From: Rosistilla ulvae
Lineage (GTDB): Bacteria > Planctomycetota > Planctomycetia > Pirellulales > Pirellulaceae
Length of the DNA stretch: 64,000 nucleotides
Assembly: GCF_007741475.1 (NCBI RefSeq)
Contig: NZ_CP036261.1
Span: 2,356,001 to 2,420,000, forward strand
Reading direction: 5' to 3'
Within the stretch, counting starts at the first letter, position 1. Each line of letters begins with the position of its first letter. Position numbers and translations under genes: made by a program. Positions 38,069 through 47,916 of the stretch are shown here, piece after piece. The notes under the pieces were generated by a model. It saw only the letters and a list, made by a program, of their open reading frames with translations, made no database searches and was not told the origin of the DNA.

Positions 38069-38974
38069 TTATTTCAGTTGCATGGTGAGTTGTGGTTGAT
38101 CCGCCGCGTTGGCATTTGGATCCGCATCGAGATTCAAAAGATGGCATCGCGAGCCGGCATTGAGCAGACGGTCGGCGTTGTCGACGCGAACTTTGACCGT
38201 GTACATGTTGGTCTCGCCATCGGGAAAAGGAGAGACGAAATAGATCGAACCTGTCGCCCGACGATTCGAATCGACAAATTGTACTGTCGCGTGACCGCCA
38301 ACTTGGATCTCGGGACGACGGTCGCGTGGCACCAGGAAATTGACCGACAAAACATTCAACTGGGCCAACACGCAGACGTCGGGATCGACCGCACCAACAT
38401 ACTCTCCCTCTTCTTTGAGGAATTGAACGATCACGCCATCGAAGGGAGCGGCGACGCAATATTGATTCGCTTCGGCCGTCAATTTTTTGAACTCGGCCTT
38501 CCGCTGCAGCTGTTTCTCTTGAGCGGTCAACACATTTGCTTCAGCCAACGCAACCTGTTCGCGGGCTTGCAACAGTTCCACGGGCGTGGCGTGCTCGCGG
38601 CCGGCCAGTGTTTCGATCCGTTCAAATCGCGTTCGCCGGGCGGCGAGTTCCGCTTTCGCTGTTGCCAATTCGCCGCGTGCCTGCAGCGCGACGCGACTGA
38701 TCTGAACAAGTTCTTGGTGGACCGATGAATCGAGTTTCAGCAGGCAGTCCCCCTTCAACACCTCGCTCCCTTCGGCAACGGTGCGGGCGTCGACGATGCC
38801 GGTGACCGCGGCGGCGACGCGAGCCGTCCGGAACGGCTGGCTAAAGCCTTCGATCGGGCTGTATTCATAATCGCTGGCGGAAGCTGGGGGTGTAAACTGA
38901 GCAACGGCCAGCGGGCCATGGAAGCTCTGCAGACCGAAAACCGCGAGCAGGTAGAGGAGAGCCCTGTAGAACAT
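38069..38974 (-). CDS. Periplasmic adaptor (RND/HlyD type)
   Basis: 301 residues from the ATG at 38974; a GTG at 39013 would add 13 residues. A signal peptide (FYRALLYLLAVFGLQSFHGPLAVA) exports it. The barrel-sandwich halves flank a long coiled coil (LVQISRVALQARGELATAKAELAARRTRFERIETLAGREHATPVEL), and PFDGVIVQFLKEEGEYVG begins the second lipoyl half. A beta-barrel domain follows (FVDSNRRATGSIYFVSPFPDG). It should bridge the inner-membrane components and the TolC-like channel. The gene lies 174 bp after the TolC-like gene and directly before the GAF/HlyD gene. Unlike that gene, it has no membrane anchor besides the signal. Confidence 0.85.
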   Translation of the reverse strand: MFYRALLYLLAVFGLQSFHGPLAVAQFTPPASASDYEYSPIEGFSQPFRTARVAAAVTGIVDARTVAEGSEVLKGDCLLKLDSSVHQELVQISRVALQARGELATAKAELAARRTRFERIETLAGREHATPVELLQAREQVALAEANVLTAQEKQLQRKAEFKKLTAEANQYCVAAPFDGVIVQFLKEEGEYVGAVDPDVCVLAQLNVLSVNFLVPRDRRPEIQVGGHATVQFVDSNRRATGSIYFVSPFPDGETNMYTVKVRVDNADRLLNAGSRCHLLNLDADPNANAADQPQLTMQLK

Positions 38975-39148
38975 CGCACCGTTGGGGATGGAGTGTTGAG
39001 ACGGCACCAGCACAAAACCTTGGGTTTTGTTCGCCTCAAAAACGTACCGCCCAAATTGGAGAGCACCCGATCGGTTCGGTCAAATGGAGCGAAAGCACTG
39101 CAGCCTACGGCAACGAGATTGCCGAATGTGCCGACCATTCCAAGATCT

Positions 39149-40906
39149 CTAGTTTCCAATAGGATTGGAAAAGAAGACCAAAGCCCCGGTCGCCCGTTGG
39201 ACTTCGATCAAGCTGCGATTGTATTGCGTGATCGATTGCAACAGCGCCAGTTCCTCGCGCAACAAGCGGTCTTGTCCGTTGAGAAGATCGTCCAGCTGCA
39301 GTTGTCCCAGCCGCGGATCGTTGCCCAGCAAATGCCAGCGATCATCGAGGTATTTGATTTCGGCCTGGACCGCGGCAAGCGATTCGCGGCGGCTGATCGC
39401 GGCGGCGTGCGACGCGCGGAGATTGCGGATCGCGATCTCCACCTCCGCCCGAATGTTGCCCGTCTTTTCACGGATCAACATGGTCAATTGAGTCAGTTCG
39501 TATTGCCGTTGACGGACCAGACCGTTGGCGGTGCGGTTGCGATAGGGGAGAAGGTACTGCACGCCACCGCCTACCCCAGGCCGGCCGTCGGTAAACTGGT
39601 TTGCCCAGGCGCCGGCGATATCGGACGATCCCTGGCGTCCGGCCAGCTGACCTTGCAAGACAAGATTCAATTGAGGCCGCGTTTGGTCTTGGGCGAGGTT
39701 CAAGCGGACCTGCGTCGCGTTGACCAGTTCGTGCAGTTCCTGGATCTCGGGACGCCGGTGGATTGCCACGGCAACTTCGCTTTCGATATTGAAGTCGACC
39801 GGAATGATCACCGCGGGCTGAGCTGGCAACAGTTCGGCCTGTCCCTGATCGCTGAACGACGGTGCATTGACGAGCGACCGCAACCGCGACTCCTGATTCC
39901 TAATGTTGGCTTCGGCCAGCGACAGTTCGGCTGTGCGATTGGCGACCGCTGCTTGGGCTCGCAAAACCTGGCTGCGAACCGAATCGAGCGATTGGCGGTG
40001 TTCCAATTGTCGAGCGATTCGTTGGGCGCGGTCGAGATGTCGCTGTCGAATCAACAGATTGGCCCGCTCGACATACAGCGACCAATAGGCGTTGGCGACG
40101 TCAAACAACTGGGTCAGAATCGCGTCGGTATATTTGGCCTGAGCCGCGGCGGTATCGAATTGGGCGGTCAGGATCAGACTGCGATTGGCGTCGATGTGGC
40201 GTCCCTGCAACAACGGCTGGCTCCAGTTGGCGAACAGCCCCGCGGAACCTTGGTTGTTGGGAAGGAAGAAGGTGGAGTTGCTGTTCTTGTGACCAATGCT
40301 TTGACCGAAGCCATAACTGCCACCCGATGTGGTTTGTCCTCGCAGCCCCGCTTCGGTTCCCAGCAGTTGGTCTTCCAATCGCGGCGGGCCACCGGTGGTC
40401 AGCGTATTTTCAACCGGATCGCTGGTACTATTGAGATCGGTATCGCTATAGATCCGCGGATCGAAGACGCCTCGCGCTTGCTCGATCTGCGTGCCGCTGA
40501 TCCAAGGCGTTTGAGCGACCGCTTGGACGCGTGCCGAGTGCTGTACGGTTAACGAAAACAGCATCATCAGGTCGACGGGGATCGTATGCGGCGCATGCCG
40601 CAGCGGCGTTGCGGTTGCCGCGACCCACCAATCGATCGGGCCAGTCGATGCCGCCGCGTCGGAGACCTCCGCAAGCGTTGGTTGTTCGTCAACGCGAATC
40701 GCATCGGATGCCCAAGCGGCGAGCATCTGCGATGTCGTGGCCGTGATCGGTTGCGGCGCCGTGGCTGCTGACGATGCGTTCAACCGTGGTAACAACAACT
40801 GTGCCGCCGGCGCAGCTTGTTGTGCGCTAGCACCCCTAGAGACACTCACTATGATCGTGAGTGTCACTACAAGCATCTGTAGTTTTCGTTGGTGAACAGG
40901 TGTCAT
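39149..40906 (-). CDS. TolC-like outer membrane efflux protein
   Basis: 585 residues with a signal peptide (MLVVTLTIIVSVSRGASA) and two internal repeats of the outer membrane efflux protein (OEP) fold. Visible: the helical hairpin blocks ANAYWSLYVERANLLIRQRHLDRAQRIARQLEH and ETGNIRAEVEIAIRNLRASHAAAISRRESLAAVQAE, and the beta hairpin parts NRSLILTAQFDTAAAQAKY. It would form a trimeric channel-tunnel through the outer membrane and periplasm. It is the first gene of the operon, which runs toward lower coordinates; the gap before the next gene is 174 bp. The 269-bp gap on its other side separates it from the divergent giant DUF4347 gene, and regulatory sites for both are expected there. Confidence 0.9.
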   Translation of the reverse strand: MTPVHQRKLQMLVVTLTIIVSVSRGASAQQAAPAAQLLLPRLNASSAATAPQPITATTSQMLAAWASDAIRVDEQPTLAEVSDAAASTGPIDWWVAATATPLRHAPHTIPVDLMMLFSLTVQHSARVQAVAQTPWISGTQIEQARGVFDPRIYSDTDLNSTSDPVENTLTTGGPPRLEDQLLGTEAGLRGQTTSGGSYGFGQSIGHKNSNSTFFLPNNQGSAGLFANWSQPLLQGRHIDANRSLILTAQFDTAAAQAKYTDAILTQLFDVANAYWSLYVERANLLIRQRHLDRAQRIARQLEHRQSLDSVRSQVLRAQAAVANRTAELSLAEANIRNQESRLRSLVNAPSFSDQGQAELLPAQPAVIIPVDFNIESEVAVAIHRRPEIQELHELVNATQVRLNLAQDQTRPQLNLVLQGQLAGRQGSSDIAGAWANQFTDGRPGVGGGVQYLLPYRNRTANGLVRQRQYELTQLTMLIREKTGNIRAEVEIAIRNLRASHAAAISRRESLAAVQAEIKYLDDRWHLLGNDPRLGQLQLDDLLNGQDRLLREELALLQSITQYNRSLIEVQRATGALVFFSNPIGN

Positions 40907-41181
40907 TTAACTCGGCGATTCCTGCACTAAAACACGTTCAGGTTGTGTCTTTATCGTCGGCTGCACCACCCCAACTGAGCTAAATGTATCAATCCTAAAA
41001 ATCGCCTCGGCGGGATCTTTCGCATCAACTGCAACCCATCACTTGGCGATTGCCTATATCCAAGAAAAACGACAGCGGATCGCGCTGTCACTCCGACGCG
41101 TGCGATACCGCGGGCTAGGTTTTAGCGGCCAAGATTGCGCGCGGTGGATGCTCGCAGGCCAAGCGAATCGGGGCATTGAAC

Positions 41182-44100
41182 GTGTTAAAAAAACTTCTCT
41201 CAAACCTGGACCGGCGTCTGCGCACTCAGTCGGTCGCGGTCGAGGACCACCGGATACCGGCGCGAATCGATGCGATGCGGTTGGAGGATCGAATCCTCTA
41301 TAGCGCTGTACCGATGGTCGACCACGCCGAAGTGCAGGCCGAAGGAGCATCGGATGCTGGCGAGCCCGCAGACCTCGTCGCGAGCCCCACCGATTCGACG
41401 GCGTCGGCAGAGGGAAACGATTCGCCCGACGACGTGATCGCGTTTGATGTCGAGATGCTGGCGAGCGCGGCAGACGATCCGGCGGTCCGAAACGAGATCG
41501 TGTTCATCGACGCGGCGGTCGACGATTTGGATGCGCTGTTGGAGGACTTGTTTTCCAGCGGCGATCACGAACGCGACATCGAGGTCGTGCTGTTGGAGGC
41601 GGGGGACGACGGAATCGATCGGATCAGCGAGCATCTCGAGCGGCGTTCGGGACTCGATGCGGTTCATATAATAAGTCACGGCGACGGCCAGGGAATTCAG
41701 TTGGGTGCGGCGCGGCTCGATTCGCGGTCGGCCGAGGCGTACGCGGGCCAGATCGCCAGCTGGGCGGGGGCGTTGGATGTCGATGCCGATCTGATGATCT
41801 ACGGTTGCGATTTGGCAAGCAGTTCCGCCGGGCAGGACTTGCTGGCATCGATCGCCGCGCTGTGCGACTGTGACGTGGCGGCTAGCGAGGACATCACCGG
41901 AAACAGCGAACTTGGGGGCGACTGGGATCTGGAATATCGCGTCGGCGCAATCGAAGCCGAGGTAGCGATTTCGGCGACGGCCCAGGTTCAATGGCAACAT
42001 ACGCTCGATTTCTCCTCTCCCTCGGGCGGATCGATCTGGTTGTCGACCAAAGACGACGCCAACGGTTCGGGCTTTGGCGGCAATCTGTTTGTCGACGAGA
42101 GCGATGTGTTGGAACTGGTCGACCCGGGCGTCCGCTTTGGCGACGACTCCGGTGGTTCGGTGGACAATCGGATGAACCTGAATGCGTTCAGCAGTTTGAA
42201 AGCGACGCTCAACGCGATGCATGTCGTTGGAAGCGATCAGACGGTGGGAGGAACCTTCCACGACGGGATCGATCTGAAAGCGGGAGATCTGCTGTTTTCG
42301 ACCGAGACTTCGGTAACGCTGACCAGCTTGAATTCAGTGCATGTCAACGAACACGACCTGGTCCTCTTCTCGCCGACAGCGCCGGGCGATTACAGCAGCG
42401 GAACGTTCACGATCTTGTTGGACGATCTGCCGAGCGGACCGCTGCAAGGCATCACGCTGGTCGAACACGAGACGCTGATCGGCGACTACACCGTGAGCGC
42501 GGGAGATTTTCTGTTCATCAGCAGTCTGGCCGACAAACAGATCAGACTTTACGAGACCGAAGATGTTGGTGCCAACACCTCGGGAACCGTCCGAGTTCTG
42601 TTGGATGTCAGCGACACTAACGTCGCTATCGACAGCGCCGTCTACGGGATCGAACTGATCGAAACCGACACGCAAGTTGGCGGGTTCAGTCTCACCGCCG
42701 GGCAGATCCTGTTGACGACCGACGGCGACGGCGAGGTGGGGCAGAACGCGCTGTGGACCACGCGGCAGGACATCTTTGCCATGGACGTTTCGCAGACAAC
42801 GCTGGTTGCCGGAGCGGATAGCGGAGTCGCGACGACGGCGTTGTTTTTTGATGGCAGCGACATGTTCCTCGATTCGACTTCCGAGAGTCTCGATGCGATC
42901 GCGCTGTACAGCTCCAGTTCGGCACCAACAAACATCACTCTCACCAGTACCGCCGTCGACGAAAATACCGACACATCAGTCGGATACACCATGGCAACGC
43001 TGACGTCATCGGATCCCGACCCGGGTGATACGGCAAGCTTTTCGATTGTCGGCGGGGCCGATCAAGCGAAGTTCACAATCGACGGGTCGGATCGATTGGT
43101 CCTGACCGACGGAATTCTGGATTTCGAAAACCAGTCGACTTACATGGTCACGGTGCGAGCGACCGATTCAGACGGATTGTATTCCGAGAAACTGCTGACG
43201 ATCGATGTCAACGATATCAACGAAGCTCCCATGGTGACGGCGATCGCCTCGGATCCCAACTTCGTTGAAAACGGATCGGCTGTCGTCCTGTTCGGTTCAA
43301 CAGACATTAACCCGATCGATACAGGAGACCAAATCACCAGTCTGCAATTTTCGGTCGACGGTCTGCAGAACGGCGAACATGAAATCTTGCATGTCGACGG
43401 CGATACCATCGTGCTGATCGACGAGTTCACCGCGACCACACTAGCCAACCGATACGATGTCGCGGTCAACGTGGTCGGCGGCACCGCTCGCGTTTCGGTC
43501 AGCAAAACTGGCAGCTTCACGACGACCAGCGGAGAAGAATTGGTCGATAGCCTGCGTTACGAAAACAAGAGTGAATCGCCACGCGGTGCGTCACGAGAGA
43601 TCGCGTTAATCTACATCCAAGACGATGGTGGCACCGCCGATGGCGGAGACGACGATCGCGTTGTCGAGATCGTATCGACGGTGACACTGACAGCGGTCAA
43701 CGACGAACAAGCGCTGACAACCAACGCAGTCGCCTCGGTCGCTGAAGGATCGACCGGCAACGTGCTGAACAACATGCTACTGGAAACGACCGACGTCGAT
43801 CATTCGGCGGCGGTATTGATCTACACGATCGTCACCGACGCCGAGCACGGAGCATTGCGCCGCAGTGGCGTCGTTCTAGCGACCGGGGATACCTTCTCGC
43901 AAGCAGATATCGACGCGGGCTGGATCCATTACGACCACGATGGCAGCGAAACCACAACGGATCATTTCACGTTCACCGTCGATGATGGGATAGGCACCAA
44001 TACGGCGGCCAGTTTCCACTGGACGATCGCTCCCGTCAACGACAACTCCGTCTCAGCGATCGTCGACAGCGATGCCAGCGCCGCGTCGGTCTATGAAGCA

Positions 44101-47100
44101 GCCGACGTGGGAACCGCCGTTGGCATCACCGCGTTAGCCAACGATGCCGATGTCGGCGATGAGATCATGTACCGATTGGACGATGATGCGGAGGGACGGT
44201 TTGCAATCGATCCGGTCACGGGCAAAGTTACCGTAGCCGATGGCAGTCGATTGAATTTTGAAGCGTCCAGATCACACGACATTGAAATTCGAGCGACCTC
44301 CACCGACGGTTCCTTCCAAACACAGACCTTCCGCATCGCAGTCGAGAACGTCAACGAAGCGCCGCAGATCACGGGACTCGATGGTGGCGTGGTTTCAGCC
44401 TTCAACAACGGCACCACCACGCGATTGGATGCCCTGGGCAATGCGAGCTTATTCGATCCGGAAAGCCCCGCCGATTACAGCGATGCGGTTTTGTCGGTGC
44501 AGGGGATTGGATTCACGGCTGACGATCTTCTGGTTTTCGATACCGCGGGGGCGGTTACGCTGTCGGTGGGAATCGCCGACGGGTCGACCGTGTCGGTCGA
44601 CGGTACCCTTATGGCGACACTGTCGGCAACATCCAACGCCGGGCTGACGCTGACCTTCGATGGGAATGCGACAGCCGACGAAATCGAAACGATCTTGCAG
44701 TCGGTGAGCTTCCAATCCAGCTCCGATACGCTGGGGGATCGCCGGATCGAACTGACGTTCAACGATGGTGACGGCGCAGCCAACGGGGGCGATCCGGTCA
44801 GTTCCACGATCGCGGTCACCGTCTCGGTTGCGTTAGCTCCACCCGGCGACCGATTGGTGACCACCGCCGAAGATGTTGCCTACATCTTTGCTGCTGCCGA
44901 CTTCGATCACACACCCTTTGCTGCAGACAGCGAAGCGACGATCGAGATAACGCGGTTGCCGGCAGAGGGAATGCTGACGCTTTCGGGCAGATCGGTCGTG
45001 CTAGGGGAACAGATTACTCAAGCTGATTTGGCCGCGGGACGGCTGGAATTTGTCCCCGAACCCGATGGCAACGGCGAGCTATATGCCTCGTTTGAATACA
45101 ACGTCTATTCCAGTAAGACTTCGATGAAGCTGTTGGCGGGTGAACCCAATTCGTTCACTCTCAACGGCGGATCGCTTGGCCCAACCGATGCGATTCTGGC
45201 CAACCCGGGTAATTTCGGTCCGACGGAGATCTGGGAGGCGAGCGTATCGGTAGTCCCCGCATCGGCGACGATCGATGCCGCCTACTTGGCTCAGGGCGAT
45301 GTGTTGTTCAACGGTTTTGTTCCCGATGCAAACTGGACGGCCGACGAGATGGCGGCACTGGAGACGTGGATCCAGGCTGGCGGAATATTTATCGTCAACA
45401 GCGACACCGACGCCTACGATCGGGTCTCCTTCCATTTTGGCTTGGCGATCGCGGGTTCGGGCAATAGCGTTTGGCACGTCGACGATTCGACGCATCCGAT
45501 TATGGATGGACCTTTTGGAGCTGTCGGCAACGCTGGTACTCCATTCCAAGCCACCGGAGCGATCGGTTACTTTGATCGCGACAGTTTGGCGATCGGCGAC
45601 CAAGTCTTGGCGACCGATTCGGTAACGGGTGAACCGACGCTGGTCGTGCGACAGCATGGTGAAGGATGGATCTTGTTTTCGGCCGACGAAGGGATCTTTC
45701 GCGCGGGAATGACGGGCGACGGCACGATTGCGACGGCAAACGATATTCTGGTTGCAAACATCTTTGCCTGGGCAGCGGATCAATTGACCGAGACGTCGTC
45801 GTATCAAACGAACATCGAAGTCGAAGCGGTCAACGATGCTCCGCTGAATCTTGGCGGACTGCCAGGTGCTCTGTTGGGCTGGGAAGATCGCAGCATCGAT
45901 GTCGATCTCAGTGCGATGCAATTGACGGACATCGATTCGGCGACTTCTGAACTTACGCTTACACTTTCGACTCAATCCGCGGGAACGCTATCGGCACTTT
46001 CCGGGTGGGGCGTGACAGTCGCTGGCGGTGACGGCACATCGGTCTCCTTGATCGGGACGGCCGACGCTTTAAACGCATTCCTTGCCGATCGGACTCGCGT
46101 TCAGTTCACCGCGACGAACGACGCAGTTGGCATCGAGGCCGACGCAATCCACGTCGAATTGAGCGATGGCGGGGGTGTAAGTGCAACGGTCGATTTGGGA
46201 ATCGTCAAGATCGATGTCGTCGCTGTCAACGATCCACCGCAACTGGTGACAAATCTCGGCGCGATGGTGACCGAAGGGGCGATTGGCAATTCGATCACGC
46301 AAACCATGCTCGCTGGCAGCGACGTCGATAATGCCGATGCAGGACTCGTCTATACGTTGACCGAAGCGACGCAGCACGGAACGCTGACGCTGCTTGGGTT
46401 CGGCGACCTGCGGGTATCGGACACGTTCACACAAGCCGACATCGATGCCGGACGAATACTCTACAGCCACGATGGCAGCGAAACTCTCGAAGATGCGTTC
46501 CGATTCCTGTTGTCCGACGATGGAGCCGATGGCGTTCTCCCCACGCTGGGACGGTTCGTCTTCACAATCTTGCCAAGCAACGATCATACAACCACAGCGA
46601 TCGTCGACCGCGACGCATCCGCCGACGTCGTGTTGGAAAACGCAGCGATAGGGAGCAGGATCGGCGTTCGAGCGTTTGCCGCCGACGGCGACCTGTTGGA
46701 CACGATTTTTTACCGACTGGACGACAACGACGGCGGGCGATTTATGATCGATGCCCTCAGCGGTGTGGTTCGGGTTGCCGGGCCGATCGATCGTGAAAAC
46801 GATGGCCCCAGCCGAAGCATCACCATTCGCGCCACCAGCAGCGACGGGTCGTATCAAACGCTGGCCGTGGCGATCGCCATCGCGGACGTCAACGAATTTG
46901 ATGTCGGCCCGATCACCGACGTCGATGCGGCAACCGATCGGGTTGAAGAGAACGCCGAGGCCGGCACGTTGGTCGGTTTCACCGCAACCGCATTCGATCG
47001 AGACGCAACCGACAACGCGGTCCAATTTACATTGTCCGACGACGCGGGGGGGAGATTTGAGATCGACGCGACCACGGGTGAAATCCGTGTCGCCGACGGC

Positions 47101-47916
47101 GCGGTGCTCGATTTTGAATCGAACGTCCGCCACAACGTAGTCGTCGTGGCGAGTGGTTCGGATGGCAGCACTAGCACCCGAACCATCGCGATCGCATTGG
47201 AAGATGTCGATGAGCCAGTGGGCAACTTGGAAACAAGCACCCCCAAATCGACCGACGAACCAAGCGCTGGAACGCCCGTGGCAACCGGGAGCGGCACGAC
47301 CAATCCAGTCCTCCCGACGGGGTCCGAAACCGATGACGACAGCGACGACGAGAACGACAAAATTCTGGCGCCGCCGCCGGTCGTCGATGAGAACGACGAA
47401 CGGGAGGGTGCCTCGGTTCGCAGGGGCACGGGTGCCGAAACGTTGGTGCTATCGATAGACGAGACCGACGACGGATTGGAATCGGGACCGACCTTCCAAG
47501 CCAACGTGATCCCGGCCGATCGATCGATGGTATCCAACACTCCACAACCAATGCAGCTGTTGCACAGCGCGATGCTCGATCCGTTGGGCAATTTCGAAAC
47601 ATTCGACTTCAACGCGACGTCGTTGACCGGGTCGTTGGATCGATTTGCCGAAGGGCTTGCCGATGAAGACGCATCGCTGCAATTGGTCGCTGGAACGGCA
47701 AGCTGTCTGTTTGCCGGAGCCAGCGTCGGGGTCGCCTTGTGGGCGATCAATTCGACGGCACTGGTCGGCTTCATGAGTGCCGCGGTCCCCGCATGGGCTC
47801 GTTTCGACCCGATTTATATTGTCCGGGATGGCGTCGCGTCGAAGGACGACGACGATCTCTCGATCGCCGGAATTATTACTCAGAGCAGCCACGCCAACTG
47901 CGAGGCGAAAAAATGA
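41182..47916 (+). CDS. Giant DUF4347/cadherin-like surface protein
   Basis: About 2244 residues. The GTG at 41182 is preferred; a TTG at 41176 is possible, and both follow a GGGG. Residues ~35-45 carry RLEDRILYSA, the planctomycete N-terminal motif seen in large secreted proteins. Residues ~107-277 are DUF4347, with HIISHG and MIYGCDLASSSAGQ and the ending ASEDITGNSELGGDWDLE. Then comes a long series of cadherin-like and related repeats (DENTDTSVGYTMATL, IDVNDINEAPMV, YDHDGSETTTDHFTFTVDDG), rich in Asp as Ca2+ ligands. The C-terminus has an acidic region, a hydrophobic anchor (LVAGTASCLFAGASVGVALWA) and a short tail. The stop overlaps the start of the GGDEF/HD-GYP gene. Next to it, divergently, is a TolC/adaptor/M50 operon that I infer exports it. 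A role as adhesin is inference. Confidence 0.85.
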   Translation: MLKKLLSNLDRRLRTQSVAVEDHRIPARIDAMRLEDRILYSAVPMVDHAEVQAEGASDAGEPADLVASPTDSTASAEGNDSPDDVIAFDVEMLASAADDPAVRNEIVFIDAAVDDLDALLEDLFSSGDHERDIEVVLLEAGDDGIDRISEHLERRSGLDAVHIISHGDGQGIQLGAARLDSRSAEAYAGQIASWAGALDVDADLMIYGCDLASSSAGQDLLASIAALCDCDVAASEDITGNSELGGDWDLEYRVGAIEAEVAISATAQVQWQHTLDFSSPSGGSIWLSTKDDANGSGFGGNLFVDESDVLELVDPGVRFGDDSGGSVDNRMNLNAFSSLKATLNAMHVVGSDQTVGGTFHDGIDLKAGDLLFSTETSVTLTSLNSVHVNEHDLVLFSPTAPGDYSSGTFTILLDDLPSGPLQGITLVEHETLIGDYTVSAGDFLFISSLADKQIRLYETEDVGANTSGTVRVLLDVSDTNVAIDSAVYGIELIETDTQVGGFSLTAGQILLTTDGDGEVGQNALWTTRQDIFAMDVSQTTLVAGADSGVATTALFFDGSDMFLDSTSESLDAIALYSSSSAPTNITLTSTAVDENTDTSVGYTMATLTSSDPDPGDTASFSIVGGADQAKFTIDGSDRLVLTDGILDFENQSTYMVTVRATDSDGLYSEKLLTIDVNDINEAPMVTAIASDPNFVENGSAVVLFGSTDINPIDTGDQITSLQFSVDGLQNGEHEILHVDGDTIVLIDEFTATTLANRYDVAVNVVGGTARVSVSKTGSFTTTSGEELVDSLRYENKSESPRGASREIALIYIQDDGGTADGGDDDRVVEIVSTVTLTAVNDEQALTTNAVASVAEGSTGNVLNNMLLETTDVDHSAAVLIYTIVTDAEHGALRRSGVVLATGDTFSQADIDAGWIHYDHDGSETTTDHFTFTVDDGIGTNTAASFHWTIAPVNDNSVSAIVDSDASAASVYEAADVGTAVGITALANDADVGDEIMYRLDDDAEGRFAIDPVTGKVTVADGSRLNFEASRSHDIEIRATSTDGSFQTQTFRIAVENVNEAPQITGLDGGVVSAFNNGTTTRLDALGNASLFDPESPADYSDAVLSVQGIGFTADDLLVFDTAGAVTLSVGIADGSTVSVDGTLMATLSATSNAGLTLTFDGNATADEIETILQSVSFQSSSDTLGDRRIELTFNDGDGAANGGDPVSSTIAVTVSVALAPPGDRLVTTAEDVAYIFAAADFDHTPFAADSEATIEITRLPAEGMLTLSGRSVVLGEQITQADLAAGRLEFVPEPDGNGELYASFEYNVYSSKTSMKLLAGEPNSFTLNGGSLGPTDAILANPGNFGPTEIWEASVSVVPASATIDAAYLAQGDVLFNGFVPDANWTADEMAALETWIQAGGIFIVNSDTDAYDRVSFHFGLAIAGSGNSVWHVDDSTHPIMDGPFGAVGNAGTPFQATGAIGYFDRDSLAIGDQVLATDSVTGEPTLVVRQHGEGWILFSADEGIFRAGMTGDGTIATANDILVANIFAWAADQLTETSSYQTNIEVEAVNDAPLNLGGLPGALLGWEDRSIDVDLSAMQLTDIDSATSELTLTLSTQSAGTLSALSGWGVTVAGGDGTSVSLIGTADALNAFLADRTRVQFTATNDAVGIEADAIHVELSDGGGVSATVDLGIVKIDVVAVNDPPQLVTNLGAMVTEGAIGNSITQTMLAGSDVDNADAGLVYTLTEATQHGTLTLLGFGDLRVSDTFTQADIDAGRILYSHDGSETLEDAFRFLLSDDGADGVLPTLGRFVFTILPSNDHTTTAIVDRDASADVVLENAAIGSRIGVRAFAADGDLLDTIFYRLDDNDGGRFMIDALSGVVRVAGPIDRENDGPSRSITIRATSSDGSYQTLAVAIAIADVNEFDVGPITDVDAATDRVEENAEAGTLVGFTATAFDRDATDNAVQFTLSDDAGGRFEIDATTGEIRVADGAVLDFESNVRHNVVVVASGSDGSTSTRTIAIALEDVDEPVGNLETSTPKSTDEPSAGTPVATGSGTTNPVLPTGSETDDDSDDENDKILAPPPVVDENDEREGASVRRGTGAETLVLSIDETDDGLESGPTFQANVIPADRSMVSNTPQPMQLLHSAMLDPLGNFETFDFNATSLTGSLDRFAEGLADEDASLQLVAGTASCLFAGASVGVALWAINSTALVGFMSAAVPAWARFDPIYIVRDGVASKDDDDLSIAGIITQSSHANCEAKK

